DNA from: Megalobrama amblycephala
Taxonomy: Eukaryota; Chordata; Actinopteri; Cypriniformes; Xenocyprididae
Direction: 5' to 3'
Length of the DNA: 64,000 nt
Assembly (NCBI RefSeq): GCF_018812025.1
Contig: NC_063052.1
Span: forward strand, 16,578,186 to 16,642,185
Part shown: positions 13,801-23,243 of the stretch, one piece after another
Layout of the letters: every line of letters starts with the position of its first letter
Numbering within the stretch: position 1 is the first letter of the stretch
Made by a program: the position numbers and the translations under genes
The notes under the pieces: generated by a model
Databases searched by the model: none
What the model was told of the DNA's origin: nothing
Seen by the model: the letters and a program-made list of their open reading frames with translations, nothing else

Positions 13801-15379
13801 TTCCAGATGGCCAGACAATGATTCATCTTTTTTAAATCATTAAAATAGTAATGTCTGTATTTAAAATGTTTAACTTTTTAAAATGATTGATGTTTAATAT
13901 GAATAAATAGCGCTCATAAGCGGCCGTCGATGGCATTCTCAAGTGAAACGAGTCGAGGCTTGAACCCGGAAACAGCGTTCTTTACGTCACGACTTAACAA
14001 GCGGATTAAAGCTGCAAGCAGAGATGAAAGGGCCCTCGCACCCGGGCTCACCGCCACCCAGTGGCCTTAGGAAAACAGTGAATAGTGGGTGACATGCATG
14101 TAAGCGAGTAAATACAGGAGAAATATTGCAAAGTCATTTCAACAAGCCACACTTCCTGCTGCCAACAGGTGGCGCTTTTGACTATAACTGAATATTGCCA
14201 TGTAGATGTCTTTAGGCCAGGACTATTATCAAACGTGAAGTTTGGAGCAGATCAGACATTGTATGCCTGAGTTACAAAAACTTCCTGTTTCGTGGCGTTA
14301 ATCACATATATTAGCACTCAGCCAAATGTTGCATGATTTAACATGTTTCTAGTATGTTTGGTACTTCGTGGCATATTGAAATGTGTTTCTGGGAATGAAT
14401 TACAGTTTAATGCATGCCATTTCCTGTTGCCAGCAGGTGGCGCTATGACTAACTGAATATTAGAGGTGCACTGATGACCGCTAGAGAATGCGGTGTTTAG
14501 GATCATTGTTAGTGCACTCGGTGAAAGGGGTTTGAGACTGGGTACAGGGATTGGAGGGTGAGTTTTGGAGGTGGAGCAATAAGAGTGGTGTGTTTTGTTT
14601 GGGTTTATTTCAAATATCAACAATGTCCAACAGCATTTTTGAAATATCGCTTACCCCACCTTTAATGTTAGGATCACAAAGAATGTAATGCAAAGACTGT
14701 GTTTTTCCACAACATTGCTCTTCAAAACGTCTTGTAATCCTCAGAGGCATCTCTATCGTTTTGTTGCTGGAGTAATCCTGTGTTGCATCTGTCTTGTATT
14801 TACTACTACATGACATACGCAAATCATACGGGGCTAAAGAGACAATGATGTAGAAGTAGGCGTTGATCTTCTTCTGAAGAGGCGGTCTTTTGATGTGACA
14901 AAATCCGAAACGAGTCGTTTTCTGAGCTTAGTTTCAATAAAAGCTGTTTTTGGACTAATGAGGAAGTTCTGAGTTCTGAAACTTACAGGATATTTTTATA
15001 GTACAATGACCTCTTATGTATCAAAAGATCAAGGGAAATTTGATTTCTCAATTCATAAACCCTTTAACACCATTATTTATATTTCTCAACATCATCATTT
15101 AAAAATGTTTAAGCATTAACGCATTAACATAGACATGACAGTATAAATTTCTAAAAAGCTGCTTATAAACATGTATTGTGTGGTGTGAAAAGCACTGTAG
15201 AGATAAATATCACTTTGAATTTGAAAAAAAGAAAGAAGTAACAAACAATAGAGAGACAAAAGTGAGAGAGAGATGGAGAGAGAACTACGTTACTTACCAC
15301 TTTTTCCCACACCACCCTCTCCTAACATCACCAATTTGTACTCGCGGGAGTGACCCCCTGTGCTCCGCGAGGACTCCAT
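4706..15379 (-). CDS. rit1: rit1, Ras-like GTPase without CAAX (five coding exons)
   Basis: The spliced CDS is 15379-15298, 12804-12748, 10873-10800, 9290-9099 and 4936-4706, which is 636 nt and 211 residues (human RIT1 is 219). All junctions are GT-AG and phases agree (1, 1, 0, 0). Visible GTPase motifs are the P-loop GEGGVGKS (20-27), switch I around HDPTIEDAY (42-50), DTAGQ (67-71), NKSD (126-129) and ETSA (154-157). The C-terminus is basic with no CAAX cysteine, as in the RIT/RIN family, whose members bind membrane phosphoinositides through this tail. The family acts in neurotrophin-linked MAPK/p38 signalling (known for RIT1, not shown here). Sequence such as [12 protein letters not shown] and YSITDRRSF favours RIT1 over RIT2. 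The P-loop has Glu where most RIT1/Ras proteins have Ala. Only the 3' 8 nt of the 5' UTR are in the first coding exon, so a non-coding exon must lie upstream. Confidence 0.93.
4991..5114. repeat. Imperfect palindrome in rit1 intron
   Basis: The left arm 4991-5042 pairs with the right arm 5061-5114. Shared blocks include GTGAGGTCTGAA and TGATGCCGGAA. The 18-bp loop is at 5043-5060. The structure begins 55 bp from the acceptor of the last rit1 exon. It may be a small fold-back element or part of a larger one. Confidence 0.7.
5116..5444. repeat. TTAA-flanked DNA element, right part
   Basis: Ends with GGGTGAACTATCCCT followed by TTAA at 5445-5448, the same end as at 1-67 and 29.0 kb. The interior 5170-5440 looks like one of the longer subfamily members. 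The left terminus is not clear. Confidence 0.6.
5449..6265. repeat. Diverged element of the GTAATGCGTTAC class with internal insertion
   Basis: The outer parts repeat AAGTAACT and GTAATGCATTAC-like words. The right edge, TGCGTTACCCACAACA, resembles the right end of the intact copy at 60409-60830. An unrelated segment near 5600-6100 interrupts it. Confidence 0.55.
6266..7413. repeat. Repeat-derived segment ending in AAAATAGGGCCCC
   Basis: The part from about 6661 is rich in GCGCC/GCGCA words and ends AAAATAGGGCCCC, a recognisable cyprinid DNA-element terminus. The 141-codon minus-strand frame (6967-7392) falls inside it and shows no protein motif, so I do not call it a gene. Confidence 0.5.
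7414..7660. repeat. TTAA-flanked element ending CATGACCCCT
   Basis: Ends CATGACCCCT followed by TTAA at 7661-7664. The stretch from GTGACAAAATC onward matches 14890-15063 closely, so two copies of one family lie in rit1 introns. Confidence 0.6.
7665..7873. repeat. Repeat fragment followed by poly(A) and TA microsatellite
   Basis: The segment around ATAAATGTCTTTACTGTCAC is shared with the loop of the fold-back element at 31.16-31.28 kb. It is followed by an A run at 7831-7844 and about 14 TA units at 7845-7873. Confidence 0.7.
7874..8204. other. rit1: Intron sequence, no feature recognised
   Basis: Ordinary A/T-rich intron sequence without exon, clear repeat end or hairpin. Confidence 0.5.
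8205..8600 (+). pseudogene. Degenerate Tc1-like transposase fragment
   Basis: The stretch near 8400-8440 can be read as a [12 protein letters not shown] motif, typical of the middle of Tc1-family transposases. The surrounding sequence keeps weak similarity to that domain, but the reading frame is interrupted by stops and shifts. No terminal inverted repeats were found. This is a remnant and not functional. Confidence 0.5.
8601..9098. other. rit1: rit1 intron, no feature recognised
   Basis: Contains a short TTTTG tandem at 8678-8695 and otherwise plain intron sequence. Confidence 0.5.
9099..9290 (-). CDS. rit1: rit1 fourth coding exon (G4 motif NKSD)
   Basis: A 192-nt phase-0 exon, residues 72-135, containing the rest of switch II ([11 protein letters not shown]) and the guanine-specificity motif NKSD. 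The acceptor is AACCAG and the donor GTGAGA. Confidence 0.94.
9291..10799. other. rit1: rit1 intron, no gene
   Basis: A/T-rich with A runs at 9580-9594 and 9640-9650. The small minus-strand frames at 9763-10017 and 10160-10453 are A/T-driven and lack any motif. Confidence 0.5.
10800..10873 (-). CDS. rit1: rit1 third coding exon (switch I to DTAGQ)
   Basis: A 74-nt exon encoding residues 47-71, ending in the switch II motif DTAGQ. The acceptor is CTCAG and the donor GTAGGC. The Gln equivalent to Ras Gln61 is the last codon of the exon. Confidence 0.93.
11020..12150. repeat. Nested repeats: TTAA element inside an AAAAGTTTGGGGTC-type element
   Basis: The outer repeat begins near TTCAAAAGTTTGGGGTCAG (11016-11034) and resumes at about 11926 with TCATGTGACACTGAAAA, ending CCCCAAACTTTTGAACGGTG (12124-12143). 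Between them a second element starts after TTAA (11089-11092) with AGGGGTGG. Its distal part (11840-11915) matches the ends of the three 0.9-kb TTAA elements described below. The right TTAA of the inner element is lost, suggesting a later deletion. Confidence 0.6.
12151..12747. other. rit1: rit1 intron, no feature recognised
   Basis: Plain A/T-rich intron sequence up to the donor of the 57-nt exon. I see no hairpin or exon. Confidence 0.45.
12748..12804 (-). CDS. rit1: rit1 second coding exon (switch I start)
   Basis: A 57-nt exon encoding residues 28-46 ([18 protein letters not shown]), with acceptor CGTAG and donor GTGAGG. It is too short to appear as a separate open frame and was found by family similarity and splice sites. 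Confidence 0.92.
13303..13578 (+). repeat. Direct duplicate, copy 1 (upstream copy at 16454-16728)
   Basis: Shares long blocks in the same orientation with 16454-16728, including ATTTCACGTCAAATTCAAA, GTGGTTTTGCAGC and GGTCCATAATATCTGGAGA. The copies lie on either side of the first rit1 coding exon. They may be a local duplication or two members of an unnamed interspersed repeat. Confidence 0.75.
13648..14003. mobile_element. Short DNA element with about 40-bp terminal inverted repeats
   Basis: Left end CGGTTGTTAAGTCTGACGTC; right end in reverse complement CGCTTGTTAAGTCGTGACGT. Both continue to a CTTCCGGGT / TTTCCGGGT block. It is 356 bp with no coding capacity, so it is a MITE-type element. 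A target-site duplication could not be settled. Confidence 0.65.
14004..14463. repeat. Repeat with CACTTCCTG...CAGGTGGCGC units
   Basis: Starts GCTGCAAGCAGAGATGAAAG and contains two related units: CACTTCCTGCTGCCAACAGG near 14149 and CATTTCCTGTTGCCAGCAGG near 14417. This is a familiar high-copy cyprinid repeat of uncertain class. The tandem spacing is about 268 bp. Confidence 0.6.
14464..14661. repeat. TTAA-flanked element fragment ending CCCCACCT
   Basis: Ends GCTTACCCCACCT followed by TTAA at 14662-14665. The left part is truncated against the preceding repeat at about 14464, consistent with insertion or deletion there. Confidence 0.5.
14820..15063. repeat. Second copy of the CATGACCCCT-type TTAA element
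   Basis: Matches 7480-7660 over the stretch from TGTGACAAAATC to TTTGATTTCT. It ends ATTCATAAACCCT with TTAA at 15064-15067. Confidence 0.6.
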
Positions 15380-15387
15380 CCAAATAA
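15298..15387 (-). CDS. rit1: rit1 first coding exon (start codon, P-loop)
   Basis: The acceptor TTTCAG precedes 15387. Eight UTR bases are followed by ATG at 15379-15377, then residues 1-27 ending GGVGKS, and donor GTAAGT from 15297. The ATG is the first in the exon and gives a MESSRS N-terminus of ordinary RIT1 length, which is why it was chosen. Ends in phase 1. Confidence 0.93.
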
Positions 15388-15429
15388 CTGAAACACACAC
15401 CACACAAAACAAACTAAAATCTTGTTTAA

Positions 15430-16382
15430 AGGTGCCCTAGAATTAAATATTGAATTTATATTGGCATAGTTGAATAACAAGAGTTCAGTACATGGAAAAG
15501 ACATACACTGAGTTTCAAACTCCATTGTTTCCTCCTTCTTATATAAATCTCATTTGTTTAAAAGACCTCCGAAGAACAGGCGAATCTCAACATAACACCG
15601 ACTGTTACCTAACAGTCGGGGTGTACGCCCCCAATATTTGCATATGCCAGCCCATGATCGAGGCATTACACAAGGGCAGAACGTCTAGATGTGCACAGCA
15701 GAATCATCAGACTAGGTAAGCAAGCAAGAACAATAGCGAAAAATGGCAGATGGAGCAATAATAACTGACATGATCCATGATATCATGATATTTTTAGTGA
15801 TATTTGTGAATTGTCTTTCTAAATGTTTCGTTAGCATGTTGCTAATGTACTGTTAAATGTGGTTAAAGTTACCATCGTTTCTTACTGTATTCACAGAGAC
15901 AAGAGAGCCGTCGCTATTTTCATTTTTAAACACTTGCAGTCTGTATAATGCATAAACACAACTTCATTCTTTATAAATCTCTCAAACAGTGTGTAGTGTT
16001 AGCTTTAGCCACAGAGCATAGCCTCAAACAGCCTCATTCAGAATCAAATGTAAACATCCAAATAAATACTATACTCACATGATCCGATCCATGCACGCAG
16101 CATGCATGATGAACATCTTGTAAAGATCCATTTTGAGGGTTATATTAGCTGTGTGAACTTTGTGTTTGCTGTTTAAGGCAAACGCGAGCGAGTGGGGGAG
16201 CACAAGATTTAAAGGGGCCGCAACCTATATATCGGTGCATAGTTAATGATGCCCCAAAATAGGCAGTTAAAAAATGAATAATAAAAAATCTATGGGGTAT
16301 TTTGAGCTGAAACTTCATAGACACATTCAGGGGACACCTTAGACTTATATTACATCTTTTAAAAAGAAGTTCTAGGGCACCT
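15430..16382 (-). mobile_element. 0.95-kb TTAA-flanked element, copy A
   Basis: The termini AGGTGCCCTAGAA and TTCTAGGGCACCT are exact inverses. TTAA is duplicated at 15426-15429 and 16383-16386. TTAA target duplication is typical of the piggyBac and Kolobok superfamilies; which one cannot be decided from a non-coding copy. It carries an internal near-palindrome CGACTGTTAC/CTAACAGTCG near 15598-15617. Orientation is opposite to copies B and C. Located in the 5' intron of rit1, 42 bp from the first coding exon. Confidence 0.85.
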
Positions 16383-16453
16383 TTAAAATAGTTTTATCAT
16401 AAAATAGTTCATCATAATAAACAATTAGAAGAAATTAGGCATAAGGGTCAATC

Positions 16454-16728
16454 GCACAAAATCATTTCACGTCAAATTCAAAATGTTGAATTTTTTTCAT
16501 AATTTCTATTATTATAAATTATGATCATGTTAAATTGTCAGTATTGTAATATAGTATGTATAAGCAAGCAACTCAATGGCTGATTTCCCCAAACGGTGTG
16601 AAAATTGTGGTTTTGCAGCACTTTCAAAATTGCTATTTGTTTGAGCATTTCAATCAGTCTGACCAAAGTGGTCCATAATATCTGGAGAGAGCATTATCAG
16701 TGGTCAGTTTCTCAGCTTCAAATCTAAT
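16454..16728 (+). repeat. Direct duplicate, copy 2
   Basis: Partner of 13303-13578. Differences are mostly substitutions plus a small insertion near 16565-16600, so the duplication is not recent. Confidence 0.75.
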
Positions 16729-18458
16729 TGGATGGATGGTTGGATGGATACATAGATACTCATTGGTGATTTGTCAAGCCATCATCATAAACAATGAAAC
16801 ACTCAGCACAGTAATTCCACAGCTGCACTGTCGCATGAATGTGGGCCCATAGCAGAACATAGAAAAACCACCCAGAAAAAAAAGCACTTGTCGAGGCTGT
16901 ATTTGACACCAGAGCTTCTGTTTGATGGAGAAGAGGAAGTGAGTCATTCTGTCGAGCTATTCATGTGACAAAAGCGAAGCATCCACAGGGTGGGTGTTAC
17001 ATTAACCACGGTCAATAATAGATTATCTGCCAGTGTACCCCTGTCTGATGCATTTTCCATTGTCATTGACTGTGATGCTGCATTAGTTACTTTAGTTTAA
17101 CAGCCCATCTATGTGATTTCCAACAATGGAAATAATACTAGACCTGAGTAGAAAGTTTTGAGCAACATGCAGCTCCCCTCACTCTCATTTTATATATCCA
17201 TATAATGTTATTATTTTGTTTGAGTATTTGTGTTGCTGTTGTAATTGTCATTGTTTATGGGAAAGCAATAGAAAATGTTATTCATGAAAAAAAAAAAAAA
17301 GTTTTGTGTTATCCACTAAATGGATTGAAAATTGTAAGTTGGTAATAAATGGCTCAGCAATTTATTATCAAATAAATACTAAAAACGGCTTAAATTATTT
17401 AAATTGACACAATCATTATTCTACAGCCCCTATTATTGTCACTTTCCTAAGACATGAGAATCATAAATTCAACTAATTGTGTCCAAATTTTGGACATTCT
17501 GTCGCCTCTCATTTACCATGGTAACCATTTGGAGTACCACGTATGTTGAACTTGATTTATATTATAGTATATCTAATGTTTGCTGTTAGAAAATTGCAAA
17601 AACACAAAAACTGTTGCACATGATGCAAATTTTGGTAACAACCTTGAAAAATTATAAACATAACAGAAAATTAACAGAAAATCAAGCATATAATACTTAG
17701 TTTGGCCTCTTGAGCTTCAAACAGGCTAATCTTTTACTGACCTTTCAATGACCGAAGCCTTCATAATGTTTGTGACATTATTTATTGTTTAGTCTATATA
17801 TGCTGACAGTTTTATTGTAGCTACTTAATTACTGTAGAAGTAACTGTGTTATGTTGGCAGTTACTATAGTACGTTTGAAAGGGAACTTTAATATTAAGGC
17901 CTTTGTCGTTGAGTGGCACAAATGCACCTTGAATCCAACGCGTTAAATATGTCCATGTTAAGAGGAAAACTTACACGACCACGAAAAAAAAAGTATTAAA
18001 CTATCAAAAAATGAATAGCTGGTAATGATTTCATGACCGAGTTTGAAATGAACAGCACGACAGACTGGATTAACTGCAATGAAATCATAGTTTGTGATAT
18101 TAATAGACAGAACGCCAAAATTCAGTGAGTTAACCTCAATGCATCATATGTGTATATAAATAACTTCATTAGTTATATTTACAACGTTTATTTTATAAAC
18201 TTTTAGTGTTTATCAAAAACGCAGCGAAAGTTTTAACACTCTTTTGAAGTTGGTGAAGAACAGCCCACAAGTCATCGATGTAAGCTTCTTTACTACAGCG
18301 GCAGAATTGCATTAAAACAAACACTTGAGTCGTTAAAATAAAATAAACTAATGAAACATAGTAGCCGCCGCCGTTACAGTCATTTTGCTTTCAAAAAGTG
18401 TGATTCTGTACATGATAAAACTATCGTAAGAAGCCGAATGAGTTACTTGGTGGCTTAC
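16729..18458. other. rit1: rit1 5' intron, no feature recognised
   Basis: A GGAT tandem patch lies at 16730-16752 and an A run at 17287-17300. No exon or well-bounded repeat is visible. Confidence 0.45.
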
Positions 18459-18610
18459 CTGTGTCACAGGATCTCTGTCTCCATTGGGACTTTTGTATCG
18501 ATGCAAATTATGTTTAAATATTTGATGTTAGAAAATTCCTGCCATACAATTCTCACTGTAAACATACAAAGCCATGGACGACTGGAGCAGCGCGCGGATG
18601 GGTCCTAAAG
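18459..18610 (-). promoter_or_regulatory. rit1: Candidate rit1 non-coding first exon and promoter
   Basis: The minus strand has a strong donor, CACAG followed by GTAAGC, with the exon ending at 18459. Upstream in transcription order is a locally CpG-containing patch (GCAGCGCGCGG near 18587). A leader exon is required because the first coding exon has only 8 UTR bases after its acceptor. Position, donor and composition fit, but no transcript evidence is available; a different upstream exon is possible. Confidence 0.4.
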
Positions 18611-19901
18611 CCCGCATCATTACATTCAGGCTATTGACAAAGTGTAACATAAAATGTTATAGAATGAAATATAAATATCATAAATAAATGTACATGTAGA
18701 TTAATCAATTAAACCCTATATAGCTAGTACCGTTATTGTTAGCTACTGTTTAAAACTATAATAAAGTGTATAAGTAAAGATACAAATATAGAAGAATGGT
18801 ATATAATCTCCATACTTAGACATATGTGCTTTCTGAATCTTTTTTAAGCGTATAAATTGTTTTGGATGACAACGGTGGCAAAAATACTGTGTTGGTACCA
18901 TGGTACAGTAATGTAGCACATGTATTCAAGTACCTATATTTAATTGGTGCTCAAATGTATTTCATAAATACCATGTCCAAAAAACCTTGGTAGTGAACAG
19001 TTTTCTTGTAACAAAAGTTGTGATAGTCATTTTTTTCCTTATTGTGACGTATATCTGAGTTAAACAGTTCTCAAACAAGACAAAAATGTTGGCCAGATCT
19101 TGAATTTTTATTAGTCGGGAATTGATTGGATGGTTGTGGTTTGCTATTGTTGTGATCTCATGTGATTGACAGGTTGCCCCGCCCTCACACCAGTAAATAC
19201 ATCATCAGAGAAGAGATGATGGTGCAAGTGGGAGGGGAAGTTATTTTGATTGAAGATTATGAGGGTACATTAATTTAAAAAAAAAAAAAATGATGTGCAC
19301 GGATAAAAAGTTTATAATAAATACCGCAATTTTCAATAAAAAAAAGAAAAAAGAAAAAAAGAATGGTCAATTTTGATTTCATGATGACTGTAGAACTGTC
19401 AAAACTAGTCTGACCAACTAGCAGTTAACCAAAGGGAAATCAGTTTTACTTTTTAGATTCAAATTAGACTACTCTATGTTTTTATGTAACTGAGGTTATG
19501 ACGTAGTTGACTAACTTGTAAGACTAGTCAAAGCAGTTTATGCAACCAGCCACAGTTCTTTGTCAAGTGTAGCTGCTAATTTAAAAAAAAAAAAAAAAAA
19601 AAACCTATTTTTTTTGATCCACCCGCTTATAATGGAAACTTTGCAGTTGTATATTGAGGGGCGATTAGGAGACAGATTACAACTCAGGTTACAACTTGAA
19701 ATGATTTTGACAATTTATCTTTAGAGCAGAGAAAGATCTGAGGGAGATCTGATTTAGTGTATCAGTTTTTATTTTATTTGCACGTCCATTGTGTTAACAA
19801 CTTCAACATACAGTACAAGTCAGCATTAGTGTAACATACTGTATTTAGCATAAACTCACAGCAGTATGCAGAAAATTTGCCCTCAAAAGCATTACACTTT
19901 A
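18611..19901. other. Intergenic, poly(A) and ACCATGG repeats
   Basis: Between rit1 and syt11. Contains a GGTACCATGGTAC palindrome near 18894-18906 and A-rich runs at 19278-19292, 19340-19362 and 19583-19603. No gene is seen. Confidence 0.45.
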
Positions 19902-20122
19902 CACTTTATGTTAGATGTCCCTGAAGTTCATGTAGTGAAATGAGCAGTATTAAGCTAGATATGTAAAGTACATGTTATTACACTGTACTTACATTATACA
20001 TAGACAACTTGCTTGTACTTACAAATATTGAAAAGGCCAGGTAACAACATGAATCACACTACAGTTGTGGTGAACTAACACTGTTTATCATCTAGGTCGT
20101 TTTAGGGACACCTAAAATAAAG
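19902..20122. repeat. Small inverted-end DNA repeat
   Basis: The left edge ACTTTATGTTAGATGTCCCT is inverted relative to the right edge AGGGACACCTAAAATAAAG. This is a MITE-like repeat; another end of the family is at 2404-2417. Confidence 0.55.
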
Positions 20123-22932
20123 CTGAATCACTAACTTCACTCCACCTTCACATATCGACATTGCATTATCCAAATGGACTAATATATTTATTACAATAAT
20201 TTTCTTCTCAGTTCATTTTCATATTTGTTCAGCTTTCGATGTATTTGTACAACACACAACAGCAAAAAAATCGAGGGATTTTTAGGGACGAGTGGCAGAG
20301 AGAGAACGAGGGGCAGATAGTACTTCAAAAGATTGGTTTACACAAAAAAGAAACCATTTCCATTCCAAGTAAAACAGTTAGATACAAGAAGAGCAGAAAG
20401 TGCTACTGCCCACCAGTGCATTGGAACAAACACTCATTTACAATTGGTTATATTCTTCTTTATGTAGTTATTGATATAAAACAAGCTTTTTATGCCCAAA
20501 AGATCAAAAAAGTTCCAAGTAACACAATGAGCTGAGGGTTAAAATAAAGAAAAACACGCATGTATCGTTTCACTTAGGTTGCATTGTGTAATTTGGGTTG
20601 CAGTTTTTACAAAAGTGGGTCTTGCTGTCATATATAAACCACTAAAAACTGTAATATATACACCAGTTTTGAAGCAGAAATTTGAATAGTGAATGCATGC
20701 AGGGTTTAAAAAAAAAACACCATAGAAGGTGGAAGAGTTCATTCTTCTATTGTAAATGTATAGCCTGGAAGTGTAATAGCAAGTCTGGACAAGGATGATG
20801 GGCACATGGTTTCTTGATCTTCATGAAAATGTGATTGGAATGTGATTCATGTTTCCTAATAAACAATGGCTAATCTCATTATGTGGTCTTTAAAACTCAC
20901 AGTGAGCTTGACTGCAGAGAATGCTTGGGCCTAATTTACTGCTATGTTAATTTCACATGTTAAATACGAAATATCTCTAATGAGCCAGTTGATATCTTTT
21001 TCCTCCTCTCACCCTCCCACTTTCTGCTTTACTAACTTAATATGCGCTCATTCGCACTGGGAATATGTGATTTAAATCTGCCTCAGGGGCTGTGGGCACC
21101 GAATGACATAATTAGGAACACATCCACACACGCATCGCATGCCTTCAAACATAGACTCTGGGCCTGTGTGAGACTGCAGTGTGAGCTGTTTCATCGCGGT
21201 CACCAACACTCAATTATCTCAGGGGGTGCGATTTCCACACCACAAAATGGTGGCCCATCTACTTTGGTTAGTTTTCGACAGCTGCCGCTGACTAATGGTT
21301 ACTGGCTCATGCCAAAATCCTAACTTTGATATGGTAAGTTATTAGTCCTATCATAATTGTTAGGTTTTTGATATACCATATACATATATATATATATATT
21401 CTTTCTTTTGAAAACAAATCATAAAAATAAATACAGTACTCTACGAAAGTGCAAAAATTGGTTTGAATCTGCATATATCTGCTATAATTCATAGACTAGA
21501 GAATAGACTAGCTTAATAGGTCACTAAAGTAATCAAGATTTCATAAGTTGGGGTGGTTAGAGATCTGGCTAAATTTTGTTTCTGTTATTTCATGACACCA
21601 TTTATGTGTCAAAAGTTTGAATGTATATTTGGCGATATTCAATTTAATTGTAAAGAAAAAGAAATTGAAGAGTACTAGTGTTACGCCCTATGATACATTA
21701 TGTACATCTTGAGACATTAAGAATTAGTTGCATGGCCTTAAGAATTAAGTGTGGCCTTAAAAACACGTTTGATGGTAACAGAAACTGTGATGTTAGGTAC
21801 ACTTAAAATGTACAAATTTGCAGACAACACGCAAATATGCTAATATCTGTCACATTTGGCTTTGACTGTTATTCTCTGTTTCCCTCCAACTTTTTTGACC
21901 GAACCTTCCCTGATCTCTGTGTTACAGTAGCACAGCAACTGGGTCAAAAATTCCTTTGCAGTTAAATGGAAATGTGCATAGATATGCCTAAAGGAAAAAA
22001 AAAAAAAATCAGTCAATGAATAGTGGATATGTTAAGATATGCGACAATATGTCATAGAAGTGCTAAGAAATCAAGATGGAGAAATTAACAATGAAGTATA
22101 AGTACAGCTACAAATAAATAAAGCAGCTACAGTATGGAGACAGTGTAGACTGGCTTCACTGTATGGAACATTAGAGTGTTTTCATACTTTTTTAATCCTG
22201 AGCTGACGATCTAATTTTCATTTGGTGGTTGGCTGAAAACTCGGCCTTAAAACCAGGTATTGTTTAACAGATATTTAGAGTTTTATTTATTTTCGCAACC
22301 TCCAGAGAATTTACATCTCAATTTCAGCATCATCAGGCTAAGCATTAATAAAAACTTTTTAGATATGAATAATAGCCATATTTCTACCTTGCTTTCTGTG
22401 GTAAATATTAGCATGTTAGCAAAAATGTTCATGATGGCATCCAGTTTATATCACCATTCATCCGTATTTACTATGAAAAATTCAGTCTATTATTTTACTA
22501 AAAAGTGGGCTTGAAGCTCACTTTTTCTTACAGCCCTCCTTTATCCTAAATATAAAAGTGTCTCATTATCTCATTATTAGCATGCGGCTAACTGAAAGTA
22601 GTGTATGTATATTGTGAATATGCCGGTATACTGGTGAAAGGCTCTGTGGATACTGTGGTACTCATACAGGTATAATTCAGAGCCATAAGTAACTTTTCTT
22701 TTTTTTCTTTTTTTTTTTTTTTGCTATGGCGAATAAGACTTTTTTGCTATTAGTTCCTTAGAGAACTTTATAAGTGGTTCCGTTAGACTGCTCCTGGTCC
22801 TTTGTACTCATTCACTCATACACCTATCTGTATAGGGAAAATGAGAGATTTTAAATGGGCTTTTTCTATAGAGGGCCTGACAAGAAGAAAGTGGTATAAT
22901 ACACTTTGCTTTCCCCATGTTTAAGCCAGATA
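20123..22932 (-). other. syt11: Putative syt11 3' UTR and downstream sequence
   Basis: This stretch follows the syt11 stop codon in transcription order. The interval 20900-21310 is less repetitive and more balanced in base composition than its surroundings. Together with the long 3' UTR known for mammalian SYT11, this makes a long UTR plausible. Minus-strand AATAAA candidates occur at 22287-22282 and 20191-20186. A TA microsatellite lies near 21383-21400 and a T-rich run at 22699-22722. No protein-coding exon was recognised. Confidence 0.35.
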
Positions 22933-23243
22933 CTAGTACTCTGTAAGGTTATGCCACTTGGCAATCTGCCGCCTTGGGTTGTCACAGACTTCCCTCCAGT
23001 GAGTCACCCCCGATGGAATGGGGCTCTGACCACCCAGAACCAGGCGACCCACAACCTCATTCTTCGTGGTGCGGTCAAAATCGATGACCAGAAACTCCAC
23101 AGAGATGTCCGGCATTAGCTCAGCGGGAACATCGTAGATAAATGATTCGTTGAAAACAGGATTGAGTGTGCATTTCTTGACATGCGTCTTCTTCTTGGCT
23201 ATGCGCTTGCGGCCATAGAAGACGTTCACTTTAACATAAGGGT
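22933..23243 (-). CDS. syt11: syt11 last coding exon (C2B, WHxL, stop)
   Basis: A 311-nt exon from residue 349 to the TAG stop at 22935-22933. It includes the polybasic strand [22 protein letters not shown] and the C-terminal WHNLTEY. The acceptor CTACAG precedes 23243. Confidence 0.96.

Noticed and set aside
4706..15379. Assignment to RIT2 (RIN)
   Set aside because: Switch and G4 neighbourhoods and the C-terminal tail fit RIT1 better.
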